Part shown: piece by piece, positions 45,198 through 53,033 of the stretch
Layout: every line of letters begins with the position of its first letter
Numbering within the stretch: position 1 is the stretch's first letter
Assembly (NCBI RefSeq): GCF_007992495.1
Contig: NZ_BKAJ01000031.1
Coordinates: 1-64,000 of the forward strand
Direction: 5' to 3'
Length of the DNA: 64,000 nucleotides
Source: Reyranella soli
GTDB lineage: Bacteria > Pseudomonadota > Alphaproteobacteria > Reyranellales > Reyranellaceae
The notes under the pieces: model-generated
Databases searched by the model: none
What the model was told of the DNA's origin: nothing
What the model saw: only the letters and a program-made list of their open reading frames with translations
Made by a program: the position numbers and the translations under genes

Positions 45198-46082
45198 CTA
45201 CGCCGCCGCCTGAACCGCTGTCGGCCCGTCGCCGGCCAGTGTCGTGCGGCGCATGTCGCGCGGCTCGTGGGCCGGGAAGGGGCGGGCGCGGTGCATGGTC
45301 TGCCGGTTGTCCCACATCACCAGGTCGCCGATCCGCCATTTGTGGGTGTAGACGAACTCGCGCTGGGTAGCGTGCTCGATCAGGTCGCGCAGGTAGCCGC
45401 GCGCCTCTGGCATTGGCCAGCCGACGATGCTGCCGGCGTGCGAGGAAAGATAGAGCGACTTGCGTCCGGTCACCGGATGGACGCGCACCATGCATTGCCG
45501 CACCGGCCTGAAGCGCTCGCGCTCCTCGTCGGTGAAGTCGTAGAAGCCGATGATCTGGCGCGAGTACATCTGCGAGTGCTCGCAGACCATGTTCTCGACC
45601 TCGGCCTTGGTCTCGTCGTCGAGCGCATCGTAGGCCGCGCGCATGTCTGCGAACTGGGTGTTGCCGCCCTTGGACGGGATCGAGATGGCATGCAGCAGCG
45701 AGTACTTGGCCGGCACCACCTTGAACGAGGAATCCGAATGCCACAGCCGGTTGCCGATGGCGAACAGGCGGCGACGGTCGTCGCGCGGGTACGGCGTGTT
45801 GTTCTTGTCGAGATTGGAGACGTCGGCGAAGGTCGTCGGCAGGCGGGTCTCGTTGGCGGCGCGCAGGCTGGTGCCGATGGCATGCTCGATATCGCCCAGG
45901 CTCTGCGTGAAGGCGAGTTGCTGGCCATCGTCGATGTCCTGGTCGCGGAACACCAGCACGGCGTACTTGTCCATGCCGGCATGAATGGCAGCGACCTCGT
46001 CCTTCGTGAGCGGGCGCCGCATGTCGACGCCCTCGACCTCACCCGCGAAGCACGGCCCGACCTGGCGAATGGAGATGGTCAT
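45198..46082 (-). CDS. TauD/TfdA-family 2-oxoglutarate-dependent dioxygenase
   Basis: A 294-residue dioxygenase of the TauD/TfdA type. The iron ligands are visible as LWHSDSSF (HxD) near residue 112 and the distal His in NRQTMHRARPF near residue 265; the oxoglutarate-binding Arg follows in EPRDMRRTTL. Family members cleave taurine, 2,4-D or sulfate esters. The start at 46082 is preceded by ggaggagttc; an upstream in-frame ATG at 46094 would overlap that site. It has no neighbour close enough to prove an operon; a palindromic repeat separates it from the NIPSNAP gene. Confidence 0.9.
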   Translation of the reverse strand: MTISIRQVGPCFAGEVEGVDMRRPLTKDEVAAIHAGMDKYAVLVFRDQDIDDGQQLAFTQSLGDIEHAIGTSLRAANETRLPTTFADVSNLDKNNTPYPRDDRRRLFAIGNRLWHSDSSFKVVPAKYSLLHAISIPSKGGNTQFADMRAAYDALDDETKAEVENMVCEHSQMYSRQIIGFYDFTDEERERFRPVRQCMVRVHPVTGRKSLYLSSHAGSIVGWPMPEARGYLRDLIEHATQREFVYTHKWRIGDLVMWDNRQTMHRARPFPAHEPRDMRRTTLAGDGPTAVQAAA

Positions 46083-46097
46083 GAACTCCTCCAATCA

Positions 46098-46172
46098 GTC
46101 GTCCTGAGCGAAGCGAAGGACCTCATCGCCGCTTGCAACCGGCATGAGATCCTTCGCTCCGCTCAGGATGAC
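46098..46172. repeat. Dispersed palindromic repeat, copy 2
   Basis: The left arm has cctgagcgaagcgaagga and the right arm agatccttcgctccgctcag; the centre tcatcgccgcttgcaaccgg closely matches that of the copy at 27626-27702. It lies just upstream of the TauD-like gene and downstream of the NIPSNAP gene, both on the minus strand. Confidence 0.85.
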
Positions 46173-46195
46173 AATAAACTCATTGCAACGAATCT

Positions 46196-46816
46196 CTAAC
46201 GCAGCGGCGACCAGCTCGCCGGCACCGCGAACTTGTTCTCCTGCTTGAGCAGGGTCACGCTCTCGTGCCGCGGCGGCGGCCAGACACCGGGCTTCATCGC
46301 CTGGGCGCGGCGCGTCTCGCGGTCGGCCATGTTCTTGTAGGCCCAGACATGGACCCACTGGTTCAGCGCGCCGATGTCCGTGAAACCCGCAAACACCAGC
46401 GGCGAGATCGCGGACCGTGCCTTGATCAGCGGCGTCCAGGCCTCGATCACCTTGGGGATGTTGCCCGGACCGTAGGTGTAGGTGCGGAACTCATAGATGC
46501 TGCCGTGCTCGCCCGGCTCGAAGTGCGGCGAGAACGGCGCGGGATGGAGGATCTTGCTTTCCATCTCCAGGATATGGTCTTGGATCTTGGGCGGCCACAC
46601 GCCGGTCCGCACGGCCTCGGCGCGGGTATGGTCGCGCTCGTTCAGGTCCTTGTAGGGCCAGACATGGATGATCTGGTTCAGCGTGCCGACCTCGGTGTGC
46701 CAGAAGCCGCCGAAGCGCGACAGCTTGGTGCGCGCCGGCATGCCCGCGCCGAACGCCTCCGCCACCTTGGGGATGCTGCCCGGCTTCATGAGATAGGTCC
46801 GCATTTCAAAGATCAT
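46196..46816 (-). CDS. NIPSNAP-family protein, two repeats
   Basis: A 206-residue protein made of two NIPSNAP domains (ferredoxin-like dimeric alpha-beta barrel fold). The first starts MIFEMRTYLMKPGSIPKVAE with GTLNQIIHVWPYKDLNERDH near residue 44; the second has YEFRTYTYGPGNIPKVIEAW near residue 107 and GALNQWVHVWAYKNMADRET near residue 149. Its biochemical role is unclear; in bacteria such genes often sit in catabolic operons, as here, 13 bases after an LLM monooxygenase gene. Confidence 0.88.
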   Translation of the reverse strand: MIFEMRTYLMKPGSIPKVAEAFGAGMPARTKLSRFGGFWHTEVGTLNQIIHVWPYKDLNERDHTRAEAVRTGVWPPKIQDHILEMESKILHPAPFSPHFEPGEHGSIYEFRTYTYGPGNIPKVIEAWTPLIKARSAISPLVFAGFTDIGALNQWVHVWAYKNMADRETRRAQAMKPGVWPPPRHESVTLLKQENKFAVPASWSPLR

Positions 46817-46829
46817 CAGTCTCTCCTTT

Positions 46830-48011
46830 TCAATCGGCGGCGGCGGCCCGCGCGGGCCGGAAAGCCGGGATCACTTCCTTGGCGAAGCGGTCGAGCTGTT
46901 CCAGCGTGTCGGCCAGATGCGTGCCGAGCGGCATGGTGCAGATGACCCGCTCGAGCCCGGGATAGCGCTCCTCGACCGTCTTCAGCGCTTCGATGATGTC
47001 GGCCGGCGTGCCGGCCAGGAAGCCGCCCGCCTTCACTGCATCCTCGATGCGCGGCAGTTTCGTGCTGGGCACCAGGCTCGGATCGCGCATCGCCGCGATC
47101 TGCTGGTCGGTGATGGCGCGCACCAGCCTGAGCTCGCCGAACATCTTCATGTTCTCTTCGTAGAACTTGCCTGCCTTGGCGATCGCCGCCTCGCGGCTTT
47201 CGGCAATGCAGAACTGGTAGCCGAGCGCCAGGCGCTCGCCCGGCTTGAGCTCGATGCCGCGGCGTTGATAGGCGGCGCGGAACTCGGCCATGTGCCGGTC
47301 GACGGCGCCGCCTTCGGCCGAGCCGCCGCCGATCACGCCCGAGATGCCGTACTTGGCCATGAAGTCGAAGGCGCGCTGCGAGCCGCTCTGGATGGGCTGC
47401 CAACATTCGACCGGCAGGCGCAGGGGCCGCGGCACCAGGGTGAGTTCCTTCAGCGTGTAGCCGCGATAGGGCACCTCGGGCGGCAAGGTGAAGTACTTGC
47501 CCTTGTGGCTGAAGCGCTCCTCGTTGAAGGACCGGAAGATGACGTCGACGCCTTCCTCGAACAGTTCGCGGTTGGCGTCCTGGTCGATCAGCGGCGAGCC
47601 GAAGGTCTCGACCTCGCGGGTGTGATAGCCGCGGCCGATGCCGAAGATGACGCGTCCGCCGGTCAGGATGTCGGCCATGGCATAGTCTTCCGCCAGCCGG
47701 AGCGGATGCCACATCGGCACGATATTGAAGCCGCAGCCGATCTTGAGGTTCTTGGTCACGCCGCAGAGGTGCGTCGCCATCATCAGCAGGTTGGGGATGC
47801 ACTCCGTCCCCTCCGGCTGGAAATGGTGCTCGGCCATCCAGAAGGTGTCGTAGCCCAGCCGGTCCATCTGCTTGGCATAGGCCACCGTCTTGTGCATGAC
47901 GTCGGCCAGTTCCTCGTTGGAATACCACCGGTCGTTGATCGGCTTGCCGAGATAGCCGGCATCTTCCAGGTCGACCGAGCCGACATACGAACTGTCGAAT
48001 TTGGTGATCAT
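46830..48011 (-). CDS. Luciferase-like flavin monooxygenase (LLM family)
   Basis: A 393-residue LLM protein: DTFWMAEHHFQPEGTECIPN near residue 55, LRLAEDYAMADILTGGRVIF near residue 103, then GIGRGYHTREVETFG. The start at 48011 follows gggaggaacaggcc. It forms an operon with the NIPSNAP gene downstream and is divergent from the VOC gene, with a 105-base region between containing a candidate operator. Longer readings from 49133 would run through the VOC gene and are not real. Substrate unknown. Confidence 0.88.
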   Translation of the reverse strand: MITKFDSSYVGSVDLEDAGYLGKPINDRWYSNEELADVMHKTVAYAKQMDRLGYDTFWMAEHHFQPEGTECIPNLLMMATHLCGVTKNLKIGCGFNIVPMWHPLRLAEDYAMADILTGGRVIFGIGRGYHTREVETFGSPLIDQDANRELFEEGVDVIFRSFNEERFSHKGKYFTLPPEVPYRGYTLKELTLVPRPLRLPVECWQPIQSGSQRAFDFMAKYGISGVIGGGSAEGGAVDRHMAEFRAAYQRRGIELKPGERLALGYQFCIAESREAAIAKAGKFYEENMKMFGELRLVRAITDQQIAAMRDPSLVPSTKLPRIEDAVKAGGFLAGTPADIIEALKTVEERYPGLERVICTMPLGTHLADTLEQLDRFAKEVIPAFRPARAAAAD

Positions 48012-48056
48012 GGCCTGTTCCTCCCGGGCCTTAATTTGTAGGCAGTTCCGCATTTT

Positions 48057-48087
48057 TTGCACGGGCTGCCAACAAAGATTCGTGCAA
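48057..48087. promoter_or_regulatory. Candidate operator between the divergent LLM and VOC genes
   Basis: TTGCACG (48057-48063) and CGTGCAA (48081-48087) form an exact inverted repeat with a 17-base spacer, centred within the 105-base intergenic region. The size and place fit a dimeric regulator controlling both directions. No regulator gene is adjacent. Confidence 0.4.
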
Positions 48088-48116
48088 AGCTCCCCTTCCC
48101 CCGATGGAGGCGAACC

Positions 48117-49073
48117 ATGGCAAAGGACGGCAAGCAGTACGACCGCAGCGCCGAGGACCTCGGCAACATCGTCGGTCTGGAGCACGTCAACCTGCAGGTC
48201 GAGGACCAGGGCCTGACCACGCTGTTCTACATCAGCGGCCTGGGGCTGACCCGCGATCCCTACCTGATGACCAGCATCGACAACATGTGGGTCAATGTCG
48301 GCCACAGCCAATTCCACCTGATCACCGCCAAGCCGCAGCATCTGCGCGGCCGCACCGGCCTGGTCATTCCCGACCGCGAGGCGCTGCTGGCCCGCCTGGA
48401 GAAGATGAAGAAGCCGCTCGAAGGCACACGCTTCGCCTTCAAGGAGCACGAAGACCATGTCGAGACGACATGCCCGTGGGGCAACAAGCTTCTGATCCAC
48501 GAGGCCGGCAGCTTCGGCCGCATGCAGCTTGGCATGCCTTATGTCGAGTTCGACGTGCCGGTGGGCTCGGCCAAGGCCATCGCCGACTTCTATCGCAAGG
48601 TCTTCGAGACGCCGGCCAGCGTTGACGAGAGCGGCGACATGCCGGCGGCGCGCGTCTCGGTCGGCCCCTCGCAGGAGCTGGTGTTCCGCGAGACCAAGTC
48701 GAAGCTCGCGGCCTATGACGGCCATCACATCCAGGTCTATGTCGCCAACTTCTCGCGGCCGCACAAACGCCTGCTCGAGCGGAACCTGATCACTGAAGAG
48801 AGCAATCAGTATCAGTACCGCTTCGTCGACATCACCGACCTCGAGAGCGGCAAGCCGCTGTTCCAGATCGAGCACGAGGTGCGCTGCATGACCCATCCGC
48901 TCTATGCGCGGCCCTTGGTCAATCGCAACCCGGCCCAGACCAACCGCAATTACGTCCCGGGCCGCGACGCCTGGGTCGCCGAGCCGATGGAGCCCGAGAT
49001 GGACGATCCGCGCACGGCTATGCGGGAACGGCGGTTCGAGGCGGTGACGCGGCGGAGACAGGCGGCGGAGTAG
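48117..49073 (+). CDS. VOC-superfamily (glyoxalase/extradiol dioxygenase-like) protein
   Basis: A 318-residue protein with two vicinal-oxygen-chelate modules. Module 1 starts VGLEHVNLQVEDQGLTTLFY near residue 19 and module 2 MPYVEFDVPVGSAKAIADFY near residue 142. Possible metal ligands include the His of LEHVNL, the His of HHIQVYVANF near residue 204 and the Glu of FQIEHEV near residue 255. The family covers dioxygenases and isomerases. The ribosome-binding site is tggagg and the start is ATG 48117. It is followed one base later by the NTF2-like gene, so the two are likely made together. Confidence 0.82.
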   Translation: MAKDGKQYDRSAEDLGNIVGLEHVNLQVEDQGLTTLFYISGLGLTRDPYLMTSIDNMWVNVGHSQFHLITAKPQHLRGRTGLVIPDREALLARLEKMKKPLEGTRFAFKEHEDHVETTCPWGNKLLIHEAGSFGRMQLGMPYVEFDVPVGSAKAIADFYRKVFETPASVDESGDMPAARVSVGPSQELVFRETKSKLAAYDGHHIQVYVANFSRPHKRLLERNLITEESNQYQYRFVDITDLESGKPLFQIEHEVRCMTHPLYARPLVNRNPAQTNRNYVPGRDAWVAEPMEPEMDDPRTAMRERRFEAVTRRRQAAE

Positions 49074-49074
49074 C

Positions 49075-49467
49075 GTGCCGTCTGTCGCAGATGAAGTAAG
49101 GGCTGTCCTTGAGCGCAAGGCCGCTGCGCTCAAGCAGCGCTCTGCACCGAAGCTCCAGGAGCTGCTCGAGGAGAACTTCGTCTATGTGACGGCGTCCGGC
49201 CGCCGGCTGCGTCGGGACGCCTACGTCGAGAACGGCACCGGCCCGCACGGGCTGCGCTTTCAAAGCCAGGAGATCGAGGGCCTCGATGTCGCGGATTTCG
49301 GCGACATGGCCATCGCGACGATGACCTTGCACGATCGGTTCGAGATCGAAGACCGCACCGTGGCCGAGACCTATCGGTCGTTTTGCGTGTTCCGCAGGCA
49401 CGGCGCCGCGTGGCTGTGGGCGGGCGGACAGACGTGCGTGGCAGGCCGGGCGCCAAATCCTTCCTGA
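49075..49467 (+). CDS. NTF2-like (SnoaL/DUF4440-type) protein
   Basis: A 130-residue protein with the sequence pattern of the NTF2 fold: an N-terminal helix pair (EVRAVLERKAAALKQRSAP), ENFVYVTASGRRLRRDAYV near residue 33, and C-terminal strands (YRSFCVFRRHGAAWLWAGGQ). It may be a small enzyme or binding protein. The GTG start lies one base after the VOC stop, pointing to coupled translation. Confidence 0.75.
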   Translation: MPSVADEVRAVLERKAAALKQRSAPKLQELLEENFVYVTASGRRLRRDAYVENGTGPHGLRFQSQEIEGLDVADFGDMAIATMTLHDRFEIEDRTVAETYRSFCVFRRHGAAWLWAGGQTCVAGRAPNPS

Positions 49468-49481
49468 CTGCGAGCCCCGGC

Positions 49482-49583
49482 CTATCTCGCGAGCAGTGGC
49501 ACCATTGCAGCATACACCGAGGCGGCAAGGGAGCCGCTAATAACAGCCGCCTGGAACAAGGTGCCGATCAGGCTTGCCTTCAC
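49482..49583 (-). CDS. Putative 33-residue membrane micro-protein coupled to the sulfonate transporter ATPase
   Basis: A 33-residue ORF whose GTG start overlaps the ATPase stop as GTGA. It encodes a basic start (MKASL) followed by one hydrophobic stretch, then MVPLLAR. The composition suits a single membrane-spanning helix with a positive residue at each end. Codon third positions are mostly G or C, as in neighbouring genes. It would be the last gene of the ABC transporter operon. I know of no family; expression is inferred from coupling only. Confidence 0.45.
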   Translation of the reverse strand: MKASLIGTLFQAAVISGSLAASVYAAMVPLLAR

Positions 49584-50440
49584 GCCCAGGCCCTCCGGTC
49601 CAGATAGCCGCCGTCGCTCAGCAGGTAGCGCAGGATCCTTTCCTCGAGCGCCGCCACTTCCGGTGAGCCGCGACGTCGCGGCCGCGGCAGGTCGACATTG
49701 AGCTCGAGCTTGATGATGCCGTCTTCGATCAGCACCACGCGGTCGCCCAGCACGATCGCTTCCGTGACGTCGTGGGTGACCAGCACGGCGGTGAAGCCCT
49801 GCTCGCGCCATACCTCCTCGACAAGGGCCTGCATCTCGATGCGGGTCAGCGCGTCGAGGGCGCCCAGCGGCTCGTCGAGGGCGAGGAGTTGCGGGCTGCT
49901 GGCGAGTGCGCGGGCGAGCGCCACGCGCTGGCGCTGGCCGCCCGACAGAACGGCGGGCCAATCGTTGGCCCGCGATTCGAGGCCGACGGCGGCGAGCTTA
50001 GCGAGCGCACGGCGTTCGGCGCCGGGTGCATTGCGCCGCGCGCCCAGCCCGACCTCGACATTGCCGATCACGCGCGACCACGGCAGCAGGCGCGGCTCCT
50101 GGAACATCATGCGGGCGACATGCTGGCCGTCGTCGGCGGGGCGGCCGTCCAGCAGCACGTCGCCCGATGTCGGCTGGTCGAGGCCGGCCAGGATGCGCAG
50201 CAACGTGCTCTTGCCGCAGCCGCTCTTGCCGATGACCGTCAGGAACTGGCCCGGCGGCACATGCAGGTCGAGGCCGTGCAGCACCGTGTGGGTACCAAAG
50301 GCCTTGGCCAGGTTCCTGATGGTCACGGCCACGCCGCCGGGCGGCTGGTCGACGATCTCGATCTCCTCCACCGGTTCCGGGGGGAGCGGCGGATAGAGGC
50401 CTTCGTCAAGGAGCGCGCGTACGATGATGTCGTCGACCAT
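49580..50440 (-). CDS. ABC transporter ATPase, nitrate/sulfonate/taurine (SsuB) type
   Basis: A 286-residue ABC ATPase. After an N-terminal extension of about 35 residues come Walker [14 protein letters not shown] near residue 70, [14 protein letters not shown] near residue 111, typical of the SsuB/TauB/NrtD group, [15 protein letters not shown] near residue 164, Walker [13 protein letters not shown] near residue 184 and VTHDVTEA near residue 218. It lies one base after the permease stop. The same group serves sulfonates, taurine and nitrate; the adjacent TauD gene and Cys leader ORFs favour a sulfonate. Confidence 0.9.
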   Translation of the reverse strand: MVDDIIVRALLDEGLYPPLPPEPVEEIEIVDQPPGGVAVTIRNLAKAFGTHTVLHGLDLHVPPGQFLTVIGKSGCGKSTLLRILAGLDQPTSGDVLLDGRPADDGQHVARMMFQEPRLLPWSRVIGNVEVGLGARRNAPGAERRALAKLAAVGLESRANDWPAVLSGGQRQRVALARALASSPQLLALDEPLGALDALTRIEMQALVEEVWREQGFTAVLVTHDVTEAIVLGDRVVLIEDGIIKLELNVDLPRPRRRGSPEVAALEERILRYLLSDGGYLDRRAWA

Positions 50441-50441
50441 G

Positions 50442-51302
50442 TCACTGCTCCTTGCGGGCCTGGAAGGCGGGGTGCCACTTCAGTGTCGTGCGTTCGAGCA
50501 GGCGCGCGATGCTGTCGGCGAGCTTGCCGAGCAGGGCGTAGAGCAGGATCGACAGCACCACGACGTCGAGCTGCATGAACTCGCGGGCGTTCATCGCCAT
50601 GTAGCCGATGCCCGCGTTGGCCGCGATCGTTTCGGCCACGATCAGGGTCAGCCACATGATGCCGAGCGCATAGCGCAAGCCGACGAAGATCGACGGCAGG
50701 GCGCCCGGCAGGATCACCCGCCGGAACAGCTCGACGCTCGACATGCCGTAGGAGCGACCCATCTCGACCAGCTGGGCGTCGGCCGTGCGAATGCCGTGAT
50801 AGGTGTTGATGTAGATCGGAAAGAACACGCCCAGCGCCACCAGGAAGATGCGCGCGCTGTCCTCGATGCCGAACCACAGGATGACCAGCGGCACCATCGC
50901 CAGGTTGGGGATGTTGCGGATCATCTGGAAGGTCGTGTCGGTGAGCTTCTCGCCGATCTTCGACACGCCGTTCAGCAGGCCGAAGGCGAAGGCAAGGCTG
51001 CCGCCGATCAGGAAGCCGATGGCCGCCCGCTTGGCGCTGACGGCGATGTTCTGCCAGAGCTCGCCGCTGGCGCTCAGCCGCCACACGGCATTCAGCACCT
51101 CGCTTGGCGCCGGCAAGACGTTGGCCGGCAGGAGGCCGAGCTGCGAGGCGGCCTGCCAGATGAGCAGCAATGTTGCGGGAACGATCCAGCTCGCGGCATC
51201 GGATATGAGCAGCCGTCGTAGCGAGGCAATGAAGCGCTGTCGCGACAGGGAAGGCGCCGCCAGCAGGGCCGGCCGCTCGAGGGTGACCTGCGACTCGCTC
51301 AT
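50442..51302 (-). CDS. ABC transporter permease, sulfonate/taurine (SsuC) type
   Basis: A 286-residue inner-membrane permease with an N-terminal cytoplasmic segment, six likely membrane helices and the SsuC-type sequence [20 protein letters not shown] near residue 52. The ATPase-contact region holds [20 protein letters not shown] near residue 195. The start at 51302 overlaps the binding-protein stop by 4 bases. It should form the channel with the SsuB-like ATPase. Confidence 0.9.
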   Translation of the reverse strand: MSESQVTLERPALLAAPSLSRQRFIASLRRLLISDAASWIVPATLLLIWQAASQLGLLPANVLPAPSEVLNAVWRLSASGELWQNIAVSAKRAAIGFLIGGSLAFAFGLLNGVSKIGEKLTDTTFQMIRNIPNLAMVPLVILWFGIEDSARIFLVALGVFFPIYINTYHGIRTADAQLVEMGRSYGMSSVELFRRVILPGALPSIFVGLRYALGIMWLTLIVAETIAANAGIGYMAMNAREFMQLDVVVLSILLYALLGKLADSIARLLERTTLKWHPAFQARKEQ

Positions 51303-52246
51303 GCCCGCTGCTCCCACTTCCAGACGATGTCGCGCACGGCGATGCGGTTGGGGATCAGGCCGAGCTTGTGGAAACGGTCGGCGACGCGCTGCTGCTCCTC
51401 GATGACGCCTTCGTTCAGCGGCGCGACCCTGTAGTCGGTGCGCTGCACGGCCCGCCGCCATGCCGCGATATCGATGCCAGTCGCTTCGGCGAGGACCTGG
51501 GCAACGGCATCACGGTTCACTTCGGCCCATTGCGCGACCTTGGCCAGCTCCTCGTTCACCGCGGTGATGATCTCGGGGTTGGCCAGGGTGAAATCGCGAT
51601 TGCCGAGGAAGTAGGCATTTTGTTTGGCAATGCCGCGCGCCGTCGCCAGGATCCGTACGCCGGGGCGGGTCTCCGCCACCGCGAAGTAGGGGTCCCAGAT
51701 CGTCCAGGCATCGAGCGCGCCGCTGTCGAAGGCAGTGCGCGCGTCGGCCGGCGCCAGCTGCACCGGCGTAATGTCGCTCCAGGCGAGCCCGGCCTTCTCG
51801 AGGGCGGCGATGGTGAGGTTGTGCGAGCTCGAGGCGCGCGCGAAGCCGACGCGCTTGCCCTTGAGGTCGGCCAGTGTTTGCAGCGTCGATCCGGGCGGGA
51901 CGAGGATCGCCGTGCCGGAGCCTGCCGCCTCGACCGCGGCGACGTAGAGCAGCTTGGCCCTGGCTGCCTGGGCGAAGATCGGTGGCGTATCGCCGACGGC
52001 GCCGTAGTCGACGCTGCCGACGTTCATCGCTTCGAGGAGAGGCGGCCCGAACGAGAATTCGACCCATTTCACGTCGACGCCCAACGGCTTCAGCCGCTTC
52101 TCGAGCACACCATGCTGCTTGGCGATCAGCAGCGTGCCGCTGCGCTGGTAGCCGAACCGCAGCTCACGCGCCTTCGATTGCGCTATCGCCGGCGCGGCAA
52201 GGACGGCGCCCGGCAGGGCGGCAATGAGATGACGTCGCTTGATCAT
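51299..52246 (-). CDS. Periplasmic sulfonate-type binding protein (SsuA-like)
   Basis: A 315-residue binding protein with a signal peptide (MIKRRHLIAALPGAVLAAPA) possibly of the Tat or Sec type. The body shows ELRFGYQRSGTLLIAKQHGV near residue 28, VDYGAVGDTPPIFAQAARAK near residue 79 and LADLKGKRVGFARASSSHNL near residue 125, typical of aliphatic sulfonate binding proteins. It is the first full gene of the minus-strand transporter operon. About 86 bases upstream ends a 19-residue Cys-rich leader ORF, suggesting control by cysteine supply. Confidence 0.88.
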   Translation of the reverse strand: MIKRRHLIAALPGAVLAAPAIAQSKARELRFGYQRSGTLLIAKQHGVLEKRLKPLGVDVKWVEFSFGPPLLEAMNVGSVDYGAVGDTPPIFAQAARAKLLYVAAVEAAGSGTAILVPPGSTLQTLADLKGKRVGFARASSSHNLTIAALEKAGLAWSDITPVQLAPADARTAFDSGALDAWTIWDPYFAVAETRPGVRILATARGIAKQNAYFLGNRDFTLANPEIITAVNEELAKVAQWAEVNRDAVAQVLAEATGIDIAAWRRAVQRTDYRVAPLNEGVIEEQQRVADRFHKLGLIPNRIAVRDIVWKWEQRA

Positions 52247-52308
52247 GAGTTTCTCCGTTCGCCGCCGCTTGTTGGGCGAGGCGCTTGTTCCGAAATGAAT
52301 TCACAGGG

Positions 52309-52325
52309 GCGGCCGTCGGGGCCGC
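52309..52325 (-). other. Hairpin between the Cys leader ORF and the sulfonate transporter genes
   Basis: GCGGCC and GGCCGC flank a 5-base loop, starting 7 bases after the leader stop on the minus strand. A second hairpin (CGGGC-loop-GCCCG, 52346-52358) lies inside the leader itself. No T-run follows. The pair could act in attenuation or Rho-dependent control; this is inference. Confidence 0.4.
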
Positions 52326-52332
52326 AAAGGTG

Positions 52333-52392
52333 TCAGGCGATGGCGCGGGCGAAGCCCGGACACGAACAACAAGCGAGGACGCAGACGGTCAT
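52333..52392 (-). CDS. Putative 19-residue Cys-rich leader peptide upstream of the sulfonate transporter
   Basis: The ORF encodes MTVCVLACCSCPGFARAIA, with four Cys in eight residues (positions 4, 8, 9 and 11). A good ribosome-binding site, caggag, precedes the ATG at 52392. It points toward the sulfonate ABC operon, whose first start is 86 bases beyond the leader stop, with a strong hairpin between. Short ORFs with Cys runs are known to sense cysteine-tRNA levels by ribosome stalling before sulfur genes in mycobacteria; a similar role here is inference. There is no evidence that the peptide itself does anything. Confidence 0.55.
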   Translation of the reverse strand: MTVCVLACCSCPGFARAIA

Positions 52393-52732
52393 GGATCGTC
52401 TCCTGTGACGCTCCAACAATTGGCCGTACGCATCGTCGTGGTCAATGAAACGAGTCGGTCGATTTGTCGGCGCACGCGAGAATGAAATGCTGTGCTTCGA
52501 TCGAACACCGACAATTGGTCCGTTTGACCGATGTTTGTTGCATCGAGCGGAGCCCGGCGCCGTGCGTCGAGACCCAGCCGACATTCATGGTCGGCGACAT
52601 GGAAGCGCTCGCCGCCAGGTGATGGCCGTTTTTCCTGATCGGACGACGGAGCAGAAGACACTTTCCCAGTCTGATGCATCTTTGGTTTTCCCCATCATTT
52701 ACCTCGATCCCCGGACATCCGATGTTGGAAAC

Positions 52733-52777
52733 ATGGCGAGCAACCTCACCACATCGTTTCGTTGCTGTTGCGGCTGA
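52733..52777 (+). CDS. Putative 14-residue Cys-run leader peptide upstream of the TauD operon
   Basis: The ORF encodes MASNLTTSFRCCCG, with three consecutive Cys codons (tgc tgt tgc) just before Gly and stop. A ttggaaac sequence precedes the ATG at 52733. It faces the TauD-type dioxygenase gene, which starts 256 bases downstream, with a strong hairpin at 52904-52927 between. With the Cys-rich ORF on the other strand it forms a divergent pair before two sulfur-related operons. The flanking intergenic DNA (52393-53033) is less GC-rich than the genes and otherwise holds no convincing CDS. Confidence 0.5.
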   Translation: MASNLTTSFRCCCG

Positions 52778-52903
52778 ATCCGCTGCTTGGCGCGCGCCCT
52801 GCGCTGTTCTTCTTCCTTCGCAAAAATCACCACGCTCCTGTCCGATGGAGATCGATGAATGAGTGACGATCGGCAACCGGGTCTCTGTAGACCCTGATAT
52901 CGG

Positions 52904-52927
52904 GGCGAACGCTGCCCAGCGTTCGCC
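52904..52927 (+). other. Strong hairpin between the Cys leader ORF and the TauD gene
   Basis: A perfect 11-base stem, GGCGAACGCTG-cc-CAGCGTTCGCC. A smaller hairpin (GGGTC...GACCC, 52879-52894) precedes it. No T-run follows. It could be an attenuator structure, a Rho-related element or an operator for a dimeric regulator. Confidence 0.5.
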
Positions 52928-53033
52928 GTCTCACGACAACAGGCCTTGTGCACCGTCGGCAAATGCGCGGCCGACGAACGGCGGTGCTTTGCCTTCTTCC
53001 ATCCTTCGGTCGCGAGAGAACCAGGAACAGCCA

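Noticed and set aside
48012..49133. Extension of the LLM gene upstream to 49133
   Set aside because: The extension is antisense to the VOC gene; the ribosome-binding site and family start both support 48011.
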